Source of the DNA: Sthenelais limicola
Lineage: Eukaryota; Annelida; Polychaeta; Phyllodocida; Sigalionidae
Direction of reading: 5' to 3'
NCBI GenBank assembly: GCA_942159475.1
Contig: OW804096.1
Span: 137,773,791 to 137,837,790 of the forward strand
Length of the DNA: 64,000 nt
Positions 22,082 through 33,077 of this stretch are shown one piece after another (the first letter of the stretch is position 1; each line of letters begins with the position of its first letter). The position numbers were made by a program, and so were the translations under genes. A model generated the notes under the pieces. The model did no database searches. It was not told the DNA's origin and saw nothing but the letters and a program-made list of their open reading frames with translations.

Positions 22082-22489
22082 TGTGATGTGCTTCAGGAAA
22101 ATGAGTCATAAGTCGCTAAAAATAGATTTTGAGATATCATTATATTTGAAAAGATGAGATGAAGCCGATTCCAATGATAGTAAACAGTCTAATAATCCAA
22201 TAAGTATTTCTAGATGATAAGTTTGATATTTTCGTTTTTGAAAAAAAAAAATCCAATATTTCTTGGGGTCAATAAACAGTAATGTACCTAGATATAGTCC
22301 ATATGTGGACCTTTAAAACGAAACGATATATTACATAGATTATCCTTAAATTTAACGCATCCATTGATATAGCCATAGGTGATAAACCCCCAAAAATCAG
22401 AACACTCTAATAATGTAATCTTGTTAAAAAAACACCTTGAAAAATATTAATTTTGCAACTTATGACTCATTTTCCTGAAACACATCACA
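22082..22489. mobile_element. MITE family A
   Basis: Complete copy in inverse orientation. The roughly 45 bp after the previous copy (GTGCCTCCGAGTTTCTTC) is repeated directly after this one (GTGCCTCCAAGTTTCTTC). Confidence 0.9.
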
Positions 22490-23000
22490 TATCACTTGTG
22501 CCTCCAAGTTTCTTCCATTCTAACAGCATCACAACTTAACATAAGAAATGTGCTGATGCATTTTCGGCACATAGGCATGTCAACCCATTTATCTCTCTTC
22601 ATGTAAAAACTATTTGACAAATAGAGGCTATTCTATTCTATAATACCAATGATAGATAAAATTATGACAAATAGGGGCTACCCATCTGGTCACGTGGCCA
22701 GGTTATCCAATATATATACCTTAGTTACATATATGATATAATTATTTCTTATAAAAATGATAACTAAGACTACTTGGATGAGTTCATATCAAGTCTATCT
22801 TCCTAAGCATTTAGTATTATATCTTCCTTAACATTTGTATTTCAAGCAAATAGTCGTATCTTACTCTATCATTTGTAGTTTGGCAGTTTAGTATTGTTTA
22901 TTCAGAAATACATTACATTGGTGATGGTGTTCTCTGAAACGTCCTGATTTACTATATATACAATAATTCATTGATAACTAAGAAATGTATTGAGTACTAT
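22490..23000. other. Non-coding sequence
   Basis: Starts with the repeated flank described for the preceding MITE; otherwise nothing recognised. Confidence 0.35.
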
Positions 23001-23143
23001 AGCAAGAACAGCATAGTAACGCGTATGAGGGGGGCTGTATTCTCTGAGTATGGCCGAAAACTACGAGGCTGTAGGCCGAGTTGTTTTTCGGCCATACGAG
23101 GAGAATACAGGCCGCCGAAGACGCGATACTGTGCTATTCTTGC
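23001..23143. repeat. Fold-back (inverted repeat)
   Basis: Outer arms AGCAAGAACAGCATAG / CTGTGCTATTCTTGCT and inner arms CTGTATTCTC...TATGGCCGAAAA / TTTTCGGCCATA...GAGAATACAG enclose a short loop. No coding capacity. Confidence 0.75.
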
Positions 23144-23420
23144 TTTTATTCCATGATTCTTAACTTATTACAACTTAATTTGATTTATTTCATCAAATTG
23201 TGCTGTCCGCATGGCTCACCGATAGTCTCGAACGGTCGTGACGTCACTGTACAATACAGGGAGTTTATATTGTACACCTTGTGAGCGGCAAGTATATCGA
23301 TTATATTGTACGCTCACGGCCAAATTGTGGAATAAAGGCAAAGATCAAGATGGACATAAGTAACGTATATTATTACATAGTTGTCAGTAGCATAAATGCT
23401 TGCATTACACAACAGTACTA

Positions 23421-23655
23421 GGGTCAGATTTTCAGAAAATGTACAATTGGCAGCTGTACACATTTAGTAAATTCTGCTAAATTAGGCTGCAATTGGGTCA
23501 ATACCTGGTAAATTCGAGTATATTTGGCATTGCATTGATTCTAGCAATCTGTTTGGTTAGGTTGAACTGTATTTTGAACTTTATTTTCGTCTGAAATTTG
23601 GGTTTTTTGATAAGATTGGTGAAGGTGAATTGTACATTTTCTGAAAATCTGACCC
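23421..23655. mobile_element. MITE family B
   Basis: GGGTCAGATTTTCAGAAAAT and inverse; near-consensus copy. Confidence 0.9.
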
Positions 23656-23931
23656 ACTAACTAAGTAATGAACCCCGTGAAGGGCTGTACAAGATGTCAC
23701 TTTTTTAATTTATTGCAAGCTTGATTTCTTTTTAACTATTCTAATTGATTAACAGATAGATGGTAATAATTAGACATGTTTGAACCTTGATTTGCATGGA
23801 GAATTGTGGTAGTCATATGTCTGGGTTAAAGCTATAAAAAGCATCTTATTTTCAGCATAGGATATTTAACAGTGATCATGTGTTACAGAATCGCATGACA
23901 ATATTGCTTGTAATAAAACTGTTCCTTAATA

Positions 23932-24050
23932 TGTGATGTGTTTCAGCAAAAAAGAGTCACAAGTCACAAAAAACGATATTATTTAAAGTTCTCTTTGTTG
24001 GAAATCTCTCATTCTTGGAGGGTTGAGTGCTGTTAGTAGCATGAATACAT
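23932..24050. mobile_element. MITE family A, truncated left end
   Basis: TGTGATGTGTTTCAGC start, about 115 bp retained, then cut by the family B copy at 24051. Confidence 0.8.
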
Positions 24051-24279
24051 GGGTCAGATTTTCAGAAAATGTACAATTGGCAGCTGTACACATTCTTCAA
24101 AATTAGGGTGCAATTTGGTCAATACTAGTAGGTAAATTCGGATATATTCGGCATTGCATTGATTCTAGCAATCTGTTTGGTTAGGTTGAACTGTATTTTG
24201 AACTTTATTTTCGTCTGAAATTTGGGTTATTTAAGAAGATTGGTGAAGGTGAATTGTACATTTTCTGAAAATCTGACCC
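24051..24279. mobile_element. MITE family B
   Basis: Inserted into or beside a truncated family A copy; ends GGGTCAGATTTTC and CTGACCC. Confidence 0.9.
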
Positions 24280-24301
24280 TTAAGTACTTTACTTTAACCC
24301 T

Positions 24302-24328
24302 CTGAAGAAGTCAAAGAAAGGCAAAACG
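24302..24328 (+). ncRNA. Decayed hammerhead-like motif
   Basis: CTGAAGA followed by a short imperfect helix and CAAAACG (GAAAC lost its G), then CAATAAAAG downstream. Layout resembles the motif at 9238-9282 but a core base is mutated, so it is a relic at best. Confidence 0.25.
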
Positions 24329-24454
24329 CATCAGGGTCACCCAATAAAAGACTTCAAAATCAATAACATGTTTTGGTGCAGTTAAGTTGCCTTCAATCTT
24401 TCAACTTATCCTGTACTATAAATAGTGGATTGCATAGCCGCCATTTTGAATATT

Positions 24455-25063
24455 AGATTAGATTGGATTAGAAAACGTTTATTGATTTATTACACACGTG
24501 AGCAGTTAGAAAGGTGCCGTTTGGGGGTGCCGTTCGGTTGATACGAACCGCTCACGTGTGCCGTTCGGCCAAAGACGCAATTTGATTGGTGCAGCGTAGG
24601 CCAGATGACGTCGTCCCGACCGCGTAACCTAGCCTACAAATTGCGGTGAATGAAGCCTCCTCGAGCTAAACAAGTTAAATTTATTTTTTAACATCCAAAC
24701 AGTGTGTAATAAATAGCAAATGGCCCTCTGTTCGGGTTCAAACTGATCTCGACACAGTCATAAAACCGGACTCACCCCTTCGGGGTTCGTCCGGTTTTAT
24801 GACTGTGTCTCGATCAGTTTGAACCCTCCATCGGGCCATTTGCTATAAGAACATGTCACTGTCAGAAAACTTATCTCCAGCATCATGGGAAGTTTACAAG
24901 CTTTCTGTTGGTTTTACATTTTGGATTTTCTGCAACGTACAGATCCCCAGTCGTCATTGACGAAAGTGGGACGTTGCGATTTTGAATTAGAATATAAGAT
25001 ACATTTGTTTAATAATAAATCCAGCGCAGTAGATCTTTACTATATTATTTTGGTGACTTTATC
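24455..25063 (-). mobile_element. Retroposon-like insertion with (AATCT/AATCC)n tail
   Basis: Flanked by AATATT at 24449-24454 and 25064-25069, a probable target duplication. One end is GATTAGATTGGATTAG, i.e. a pentamer tail on the minus strand preceded by AATAAACG. It carries two long hairpins. No ORF of note. Confidence 0.7.
24713..24846. repeat. Long hairpin with TTCG loop
   Basis: Arms of about 65 bases with few mismatches meet at CCCC-TTCG-GGG (loop 24779-24782). The stem includes CAGTCATAAAACCGGAC and its complement. Confidence 0.9.
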
Positions 25064-25381
25064 AATATTGATTCGCATTGGACTGTGAGACTAATGGTAC
25101 AGTCTAAAGTCTGAAGAAAACATGCCATGTTCAGTATTGACTATTTATCAGTGCTCTAATGTCAATATCCATGTGTTATACATGTTTCCATAACGCAAGT
25201 CTGCATCTTTCCCATCATGCATTTGGTTGTTATAGATCATTAAGTTAAGACAAGCTCTGATATTGGTGAAAACATTCTTGAAATTTCTGATAAAAATGTT
25301 GCCAAATATTTGTACGTCAGATTTCATCATCAGAATCCAATCATTGTCCATCTAGGAAATATTTTCTGGAATAGCCTATGT

Positions 25382-25615
25382 GGGTCAGATTTTCAGAAAA
25401 TGTACAATTGGCAGCTGTATACGTTTAGTAAATTCTGCTTATTTAAGCTGCAATTTGGTCAATACTAGGTAAATTCGAGTATATTTGGCATTGCATTATT
25501 CTAGCAATCGGTTTGGTTAGGTTGAACTGTATTTTGAACTTTATTTTCGTCTGAAATTTTGGTTATTTGAGAAGATTGGCGAAGTTAAATTGTACATTTT
25601 CTGAAAATCTGACCC
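25382..25615. mobile_element. MITE family B
   Basis: Near-consensus copy, GGGTCAGATTTTC and CTGACCC ends; it lies about 90 bases downstream of the end of the 7-TM ORF. Confidence 0.9.
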
Positions 25616-25706
25616 ATGAGCTCAATGGTGGGCGCACACTTTTATCCCAACCTACGGAAGTAAGGGGAACATGTGTAGTCCTTAATTCCCACTAACAATT
25701 TCCTTC

Positions 25707-26471
25707 TTATTTCATACAACAGACAATGACTGTAATGATAATGTGAACACCCATACTGCAACCATAAAACCCAACATTACTAAGGAATTCTCCCTTGTGG
25801 AAGAACTTTGTACGGAAAAGGTGATGTATTATTCCAACAGACACAATACCATTAGCTATGCCAATGCCAACTCCTAAGACAGTCATATAGTATTTTCTAT
25901 CATTGTAAGCTACACATGATAGAATGAAAGGGACTATGGAAGTGAGAATTGCCGGTAGCAAGTAACAGAAACCTACATACGGCCCACCCACATCTACGAA
26001 AACTTGGGGACCATCGAGGGACACATAACCCCCACCGACTACAACTCCTACATAAAGTATTATACATAACAATGTATACCCTCCTCTATGTACTGTGCTA
26101 ACTTCGTCTCTAAATCTGTAAGATATAAAGACATATCCCAAGATGACTTCTGTTATTTTTGTCATGAGATATGTCACAGGTAATAGAACTCCAAGAGGAT
26201 TGTGTGTTATAATATGTTCTATACTCCCACACCCTACACCACACATCCCCACACGTGCAACTATAGCTGCAAGGCACAGATTTGTTATCAAGTACACATA
26301 GACAAAAAGACAAAAAAAAGACAATTTATCACATTTGATCAGTGATATACCCATCCAAAAACCTGATATGAATTGACCAAAGAAGAGTAAAATAAAGAAA
26401 ATTATCTCATTTCCTTCTGAGCTAGCAATCCACACATCAAGATGAGGGCTTGCGTTGGGCTGGTTTGCCAT
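25707..26471 (-). CDS. Unrecognised single-exon polytopic membrane protein (254 aa, about 7 TM)
   Basis: An intact 254-codon frame starts at ATG with good context (AAA before, G after), with an in-frame TAA four codons upstream. Hydrophobic segments lie at about residues 23-45, 50-73, 93-117, 130-151, 164-188, 195-219 and 229-254. The N-terminus has one glycosylation sequon (N6-A-S), so it may face outward; the protein ends almost at the last helix (VCCMK). I see no DRY, NPxxY or other class A signature, no GPS, and no transporter motif I recognise. Cysteine-rich glycine loop MCGVGCGS lies between helices 2 and 3. Loops are short and charged residues sparse, as in small tetraspan/heptaspan proteins. 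It is the only long, clean, non-transposon frame in the middle of the window and is flanked by MITEs on both sides. It could be a lineage-specific gene, a retrocopy or a single-exon receptor. Confidence 0.7.
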   Translation of the reverse strand: MANQPNASPHLDVWIASSEGNEIIFFILLFFGQFISGFWMGISLIKCDKLSFFCLFVYVYLITNLCLAAIVARVGMCGVGCGSIEHIITHNPLGVLLPVTYLMTKITEVILGYVFISYRFRDEVSTVHRGGYTLLCIILYVGVVVGGGYVSLDGPQVFVDVGGPYVGFCYLLPAILTSIVPFILSCVAYNDRKYYMTVLGVGIGIANGIVSVGIIHHLFRTKFFHKGEFLSNVGFYGCSMGVHIIITVIVCCMK

Positions 26472-26656
26472 TTTGAATAATTATGTCCTGTTTACTTTAT
26501 GCTTACTTATATTAACGTAAAAATGTGCACAAAGTGATGTCACCCTCGGTCCACGTTTTCTTTCTTATTCAGGTGTTGCTGATGTTGGTCTCACTTCCTG
26601 GCTTTCAGGTTTGCGAATACCAAGAAGGGATGAAGTAAATAGCTTTCATGTACAAC

Positions 26657-27067
26657 TGTGATGTGTTTCAGGAAAATGAGTCATAAGTCGCTGAAAATAG
26701 ATTTTGAGATACCATTAGATTTGAAAAGATGAGATCAAGCCGATTCCAATGGTAGTAAACAGTCTAATAATCTCATAAGTATTTCTAGATTTTAAGTTTG
26801 ATATTTTCGTTCTTGAAAAAAAAAAGTTTCCCATATTTCTGGGGGTGAATAAACAGTAAAGTTACTAAATGTGGTCCATATGAGGACCTTTAAAACGAAC
26901 AAATATATTACATAGATTGTCCTGAAATTTGATACACCGATTGATATAGCTATAAGGGATAAACCCTCCAAAAGATAGAACATTCCAATAAGGTGATCTT
27001 GTGAAAAAAACACTTTGAAAAATATCAATTTTGCGACTTATGACTCATTTTCCTGAAACACATCACA
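26657..27067. mobile_element. MITE family A
   Basis: Complete copy, inverse orientation, about 190 bp upstream of the 7-TM ORF start. Its right flank (ATGATACCAATTGACACGGT) recurs at about 27538. Confidence 0.92.
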
Positions 27068-27068
27068 A

Positions 27069-27600
27069 ATGATACCAATTGACACGGTGTAAGGGAAGTA
27101 GCACAAGTGTTCTGGTTTGATGGCTAAGCAGGTTAGACATGAAAATTACCTGCAAAAATTAATTTAGCTTCATATAAAACTTTGTGTGGGCATTATCAAT
27201 GTGAGTTGTGAAAATATCTGGAAGTCTAAAAGTAAAAGAGAATACGATTCTGTAAAAGTGAATCTAATTCCGTATTCCATATTCCCAAGTGCAAAAGTCT
27301 ATTGCTTAAAAAACATTTTTAATTTAAATATTGTTTGCATTGAGCCTGGAGGAAAGCCTCTTATTGATGGAAGCTTACCTTATCACTTTTTCACTAAATG
27401 CTTCAGAAATGTTGGATGAGTGTTTCAGTAGATTATCCAGTGAAATCCTATTGTGTGTTATCTGTACACATATAGTATGTTGAGAACCAGTACAGTTGCT
27501 TTCTTGTACAACTGCAGATCCGACCGAGAAGTTTAAAATGATACCAATTGACACGGTAGCACAACTGTTCTGGTTTGATGGGCAAGCAGGTTAGAGCACA
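27069..27600. repeat. Two copies of an about 70-bp segment
   Basis: 27069-27150 and 27538-27597 share AATGATACCAATTGACACGG and TTCTGGTTTGATGG..AAGCAGGTTAGA. The second is preceded by TTGTACAACTGCAG; the first has the MITE directly after GTACAAC, so the MITE marks a break between two related segments. Confidence 0.7.
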
Positions 27601-27618
27601 TGCAAGTACCACGCCAAT

Positions 27619-27851
27619 GGGTCAGATTTTCAGAAAATGCTCAAACTATAGTTCTACGCATCTCTCAAATTCTGCCAAATTAGAGTGAAAATTGATAAAT
27701 ACTAGGTATATCTGACTATATTCTGTATTGTATTCATTCAAAAAATCTGTCTGGTTATATTGAACTGTATTTGAATCTAATTTTTGTCTTAAATTTGGGT
27801 TATTTGAGAGGATTGGTGAAGACAATTGTACATTTTCTGGAGACTTGACCC
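27619..27851. mobile_element. MITE family B
   Basis: GGGTCAGATTTTCAGAAAAT and TTGACCC; diverged interior shared with 61977-62213. Confidence 0.85.
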
Positions 27852-28058
27852 ATATATAGTGAAGGTGCTCACTGAATTGACACTTTCTACCATTAATTAT
27901 GTACAAATAAGGAGACGCAGAAGACAAGACGATGAGAAGAATGTCGGCTCCATTTTTTAACACCTTTCAAGTTATTGAATATCATCACTTACGTGTCAGG
28001 AAAAGAAAAAGCAACATTTCTCCTCTTTCTTTCACTGGCTCTGTCCGGCCGTCTATGT

Positions 28059-28293
28059 GGGTCAGATTTTCAGAAAATGTACAATTCGCCTTCACCAATC
28101 CTCTCAAATAACCCACATTTAAGACAGAAATGAGCTTCAAAATGCTGTTTAACATAACAGAACTGAAACTTTAAATCAATGCGATACCAAATATACTCAG
28201 ATATACCCAAAATGTAACATTTTTTAGCCCAATTTAGCAGAAATTAGTAAATTTGTAGAACTGCCAATTGTACATTTTCTGAAAATCTGACCC
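28059..28293. mobile_element. MITE family B
   Basis: Inverse orientation relative to most copies; both ends intact. Confidence 0.88.
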
Positions 28294-28816
28294 GTGTACT
28301 GTGAAGTGTGAGGCATCCCTGACAAAAAGCCAGCTAGCAATACGTATCGGTCTGGTGTCGAGCTGGTATTTTATTTCAATATTCATCTGCGATGAATAAT
28401 GTTTATCATTTATTGCTTATTCTTAGTTGTAGCTTTTAGAGGATACAGTTGGAAGAACCCTTTAAGCAGAAACAAAAAGACAAACATATAGTTACCAATA
28501 TTATTAGTATATATGTACAGAAAATGAACATGAAAACAGAAAATCATATAGAAATATATACCAATTTTAAAATCATCGAAAATGAGTTTTTCGTAAAATG
28601 TCCTGCAAGTTTCATCAGCTATTAGTGATCGTTCCATTGGGTATCTCACATGTCTTTCTTTGTGGGAGCCAGCTATATGTCTACTAGAGATCTACGACTG
28701 TATGAGCCATATTTTGTTTCAGACATCCTTAAATAAATGTTGGGGTTGTGCCAGATACACAGGGACATTTTCAGGTTTGTGTAATAGGCGGATGCTTCCC
28801 TGTCTAGCTACTATAA
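28294..28816. other. Non-coding sequence
   Basis: No supported gene or repeat. Confidence 0.35.
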
Positions 28817-29060
28817 GGGTCAGATTTACAGAAAATGTACAATTGGCAGCTCTACACATCTAGGAAATTCTCAGAAATTAGGCTGAAAAATGAAGAATAC
28901 TGGGTATATCTGAGTATATTTTATATCGCATTGATCTAAAGTATCAGTTATGTTACAAAACTGTTACAAAACTGCATTTTGAAGCTCATTTCTGTCTTAA
29001 ATGTGAGTTATATGAGAAGATTGGTGAAGGCCAATTGTACACTTTCTAAAAATCTGACCC
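28817..29060. mobile_element. MITE family B
   Basis: GGGTCAGATTTACAG and CTGACCC ends. Confidence 0.85.
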
Positions 29061-29071
29061 ATAACGTGTGT

Positions 29072-29304
29072 GGGTCAGGTCGCCTAGAAATGTCTTGCCC
29101 GCTCTACAATTTCATAATCTTTGCTAAATTATGCTGAAAAAATGGTAAATATTTGGTATATTTGAGGATATGTTGCATTAGCCTGATTCAGGAAATCGGT
29201 TTGGTTGTGTTAAACTGCATTTATAACGGGAGTTTTCGTCTTAGATTTGGATTATTTGAGAGAACTGTTGAGACTAAATTGTACATTTTCTGCCAAATTC
29301 ACCC
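29072..29304. mobile_element. MITE family B, decayed copy adjoining the previous one
   Basis: GTGGGTCAGGTCGCCTAG at the left and CAAATTCACCC at the right; the interior order is kept but many bases differ. Confidence 0.6.
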
Positions 29305-30923
29305 GTGTGTGTATTTGTATTTGTAAACATGTGTGACCAGCCAAGCAGAAAGGGGCCTCCAGGGCCAGAATTTGCCGAGATATGGGCTTTTTTGTAAAGT
29401 TATGTCAGTTTTCAGTAGATGATCTCAAATAGGTTGGGGGAGTGACTCATTTTCGATCAAGACACATCACTTTACAAAAAATAAATATTGAAAAAAAAAA
29501 AATTAAAATGACACGGATGTACAGAAGGGGAAATGAGCATTATAAAATTGAAAGAATTTTGTTGATACTCCGAAAATTAGTGAAGTTACAGTCTTTCAAA
29601 GTTACCTGTCTCTCAGAATTACTAATATAAACATTAGTGACAGTGACGTCATGAACATGATGTGACTCCTAGCGGGAATACCAGGAACTATAACTCCCGC
29701 AGGAAGGTACCTTTCTGTTTGGCGCGTCACATTTATTGTTGACTATAATCACTACAAGTGAACAGTATGCCAACTGTGGCAGGTTGAAATAATTTTACAG
29801 GTAGTCGTCTGGTGTGAACAGATCAACTTTCATCGAAAACGAGAGTGGTACACAGCGAAGTGTACATTTGAAGGTATAGTTATTAAGTTCATAGCAAAAG
29901 CAATAGAAATCTAACAGTTATTCTTGTTGATTGAAAGAGTAAAGGTCATTTATATAATAAAGTACAAGTGTTGAAGATAAGCGTAAAATAATTTCACATC
30001 ATTAGACGGTACAGTAGGCTATTACAATTCTTGTATTAGTTTTGATCTTCCCATATCAAGGAACTCCTTATCAGAATGTTAAATTGCTTTGGATCTATTG
30101 CGATGAGCCATTGTCTGCAGTTGACTATTCCAAGAGTAGGATATTTCCGCGGTTTAATATTGATTTTCTGAGTTGCTCGTTTTTATAGCAGTTGTTTGCT
30201 TTAGAATCTGTGTAATGAAGTTATGATTTTAAAGAGGTTTATAAGTGTCTTGATATTTTATTATTGATATTTCATTATTACTAATTTGAATTAATTTTCT
30301 GGTACAATTCTCTTATTATTCTCCTTTTTCTGACTGTCATATAATATTCTAACATGCTGTGTCATCCCATGGAATCGTGACCATCTACCCTTAAACATAA
30401 GAGTGTTATCAGAACACACGGTCAGGAACGTGATATTATGATTATATAAATGAGATGGTGTCACTGGTTTCTGACCTAAGACACTCTGATCTATGTTTCA
30501 TAACGTTTACATAAAGCTTTGATCTTTAGTCATGACGCAGACAAAATTGTTTAACCAATCATATGTTAGAAAAGACACCACATGACAGGAATGCAGTCAG
30601 CACATGTTTAGGTTAAAAGACCACGATTTTGGGAGAAGATCAGAATTCTCTCAAAGCTGGACTTGGTAAATTGTGGTCTCGGGTACACAATTCTCTACCA
30701 ATAAAACTCAGAGAGATATTCATCATTTGTTGGCCTCTATCATTCCTTAGCTGCTAAATACTCTATTAGTACTTGGATTGAGGACAGGGAGAAGACCAAA
30801 CCTGCTATTAAGATCGCTGTAAGTCTAGAACAAACAGACTTCACTTCATCTGTCCCAATGAAGATATCCCTGAGAATTAGTAGATAAAGAGAAAGGCCTA
30901 TAGGTGGCGGTAGTAACACAACC
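29305..30923. other. Non-coding sequence with a CRE octamer and E2F-like word
   Basis: TGACGTCA at 29644-29651, an inverted GCGGGA/TCCCGC pair about 30 bases further on, and TTTGGCGCG near 29718. This could be a promoter, but no first exon is identifiable. The rest has no recognised feature. Confidence 0.3.
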
Positions 30924-31050
30924 AAGGATTCAATTCAATTCAATTCAAGAATTCTTTATTGCTGATGTTAATACAATAAGGTAGTCCAATTATCTAGATA
31001 AACATGTGTTCAAATAGGTCTTCCATTGGGTGCCTGATTCCTGTTTTTGA
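30924..31050 (-). mobile_element. LINE-type 3' end with (TGAAT)n tail
   Basis: Minus strand AATAAAGAATTCT is followed by repeated TGAAT units at 30930-30948. The body on the high-coordinate side has no recognisable ORF. Confidence 0.5.
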
Positions 31051-31221
31051 GCTTTCTTTTGTTACTCTAATTTTGGTATGATTTCTAATTCTAACATAGA
31101 GGTTTTGATGAGATGATACAATACAATGGTTTTCTGGTATGAAACATTGATGAGTGTTTTACAAAGACAATCTGGTGATATTCAAGCGTTTTACATGTTA
31201 TAACATCGATAGAGGTTATAT

Positions 31222-31456
31222 GGGTCAGATTTTCAGTAAATGTACAATTGGCAGCTGTATACATTTAGTAAATTCTGCTAAATTAGGCTGCAATTTGTTC
31301 AATACTAGGTAAATTCGAGTATATTCGGCATTGCATTGATTCTAGCAATCTGTTAGGTTAGGTTGGACTGTATTTTGAACATTATTTTCGTCTGAAATTT
31401 GGGTTATTTCAGAGAATTTGTGAAAGTGAATTGTACATTTTCTTAAAATCTGACCC
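31222..31456. mobile_element. MITE family B
   Basis: Both ends intact with TA/AT at the borders. Confidence 0.9.
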
Positions 31457-31606
31457 ATATATTGTTCTGACAGGTGAGACATTGTTCTAAAGAGACAGTA
31501 GCATTTGCGGGCAGGGTATAGCTTATAATACGTTCAGTCTCACAGAATAAATGTGGAACAGGAACCTTGTGGTCTGATTACTGAGGTCAAACGACACACA
31601 TTATAT

Positions 31607-31841
31607 GTGTCAGATTTTCAGAAAATGTACAATTTGCAGCTGTACACATTTAGTAAATTCGGCTAAATTAGGCTACAATTTGGTCAATACTAGGTAAATT
31701 CGAGTATATTCGGCATTGCATTGATTCTAGCAATCGGTTTTGTTAGGTTGAACTGTATTTTGAACTGCATTTTTTACTTAAATTTGGGTTATTTGAGAGC
31801 ATTGGTGAAGGTGAATTGGACATTTTCTGAAAATTTGACCC
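31607..31841. mobile_element. MITE family B
   Basis: Left end GTGTCAGATTTTCAG, right end TTTGACCC. Confidence 0.88.
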
Positions 31842-31934
31842 ATATGCCAGAAATTACATTCATAAACAAGCAAACTTACAACTTAAGTGGTATAAATGCA
31901 TTTATTATATACGCGTTGCCGTTTAAACAACGTA

Positions 31935-32010
31935 TTGTAGAGTTGTATACGTTGGGTGCGTATACAACTCCACGCTCTGAGTTGTGCCGTATACAACTCC
32001 ACACTCTGAA
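31935..32010. repeat. Short hairpin followed by a direct duplication
   Basis: GAGTTGTATACG faces CGTATACAACTC around a 7-base loop, and the right arm plus CCAC-CTCTGA is repeated about 34 bases later. Confidence 0.6.
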
Positions 32011-32650
32011 GGCGCCTATGACAGCGTGTAGGTCCACCTGAGTGGAATCATGCCATTCAACTGATCAGTTGTCAACGAGCTTCAACGCAGACAGAACGGG
32101 AGGTAGAACGGTGAAATTAGATCAAAAAGAAGGAAATAAACTAAAATACTTTCATATTTATTTAGTCTACCCTTTGTTAAAGCTTTAGTGTGGGTTTAAA
32201 AGTTTTTAAAGCTGTGAAAAGGATGTAAATTCATTCGAAAACGTCAGTGATTTTCCGGCCACTGCCAACTGACATTATAGTGATAACAAAAATAATATAG
32301 GCCTATGCAGATCGTCGTAACTTTCAACGCAGGTTGAGGTGTAATATCTCATTCAAATGAATCAATAAACTAAAATCCTTTCATCTTTATCAAGGTATAC
32401 CCTTTATCAAAGTATAACTTTATTTTTTAAGAATCTAAAGCTGTGGAAGTGTTTAAAATTGATTCAGAAATGTGAGCTATTTTTCTCAACTGGGTTTCCC
32501 TCGCCGTGATGCCCAATAGAACAGCGTGATGCATGGTGATAGGCCTATGCACAAAAATACATGATCAAGCATCATATAAAGCTGTAATTTGATAATATTT
32601 CTACAAAATATACATTGTTTAACCTTAAATAAAGCATATATAATAAATCA
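32011..32650. other. Non-coding sequence
   Basis: No gene or repeat recognised. Confidence 0.35.
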
Positions 32651-32743
32651 GATAACTCGTTGGTTGAAGGATTGTGAATATTGCACTCGTTGCTGCGCAA
32701 CTCGTGCAATATTCACAATCCTTCAACCAACTCGTTAGTTATC
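32651..32743. repeat. Fold-back element with 27-bp perfect stem
   Basis: GATAACTCGTTGGTTGAAGG... is answered by ...CCTTCAACCAACTCGTTAG-TTATC. A part of the same sequence (CCTTCAACCAACTCGTTA) recurs at about 53926, so this belongs to a dispersed family. Confidence 0.85.
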
Positions 32744-32842
32744 CTGTATGTGTATACGTTCTCGTCTAGACACAAATCACTTCATAACATCAGAGACTAT
32801 ACTTAACAAAGCAGATATCAGTCTTTGCAACTCTCACTATAT

Positions 32843-33077
32843 GGGTCAGATTTTCAGAAAATGTACAATTGGCAGCTCTACACTTTTAGGAAGTTCTGCT
32901 AAATTTGGCTGAAAAATGAAGAATATCGGGTATATCTGAGTATATTTGGAGTCCTATTGATTCAAAGTATTTGTTATGTTATGTTAAACTGCATTTTGAA
33001 GCTCCTGTTTGTCTTAAATATTGGTTATTTGAGAGGATTGGTGAAGGCGAATTGTACATTTTCTGAAAATCTGACCC
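32843..33077. mobile_element. MITE family B
   Basis: Both ends intact. Confidence 0.9.

Larger units (their letters stand above)
24425..25350. mobile_element. MITE family C split by a 609-bp insertion
   Basis: Left end remnant 24425-24454 (GCATAGCCGCCATTTTGAA) resumes at 25064 with GATTCGCATTGGACT and the family C interior up to about 25350. The insertion is bounded by AATATT on both sides. Confidence 0.85.
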
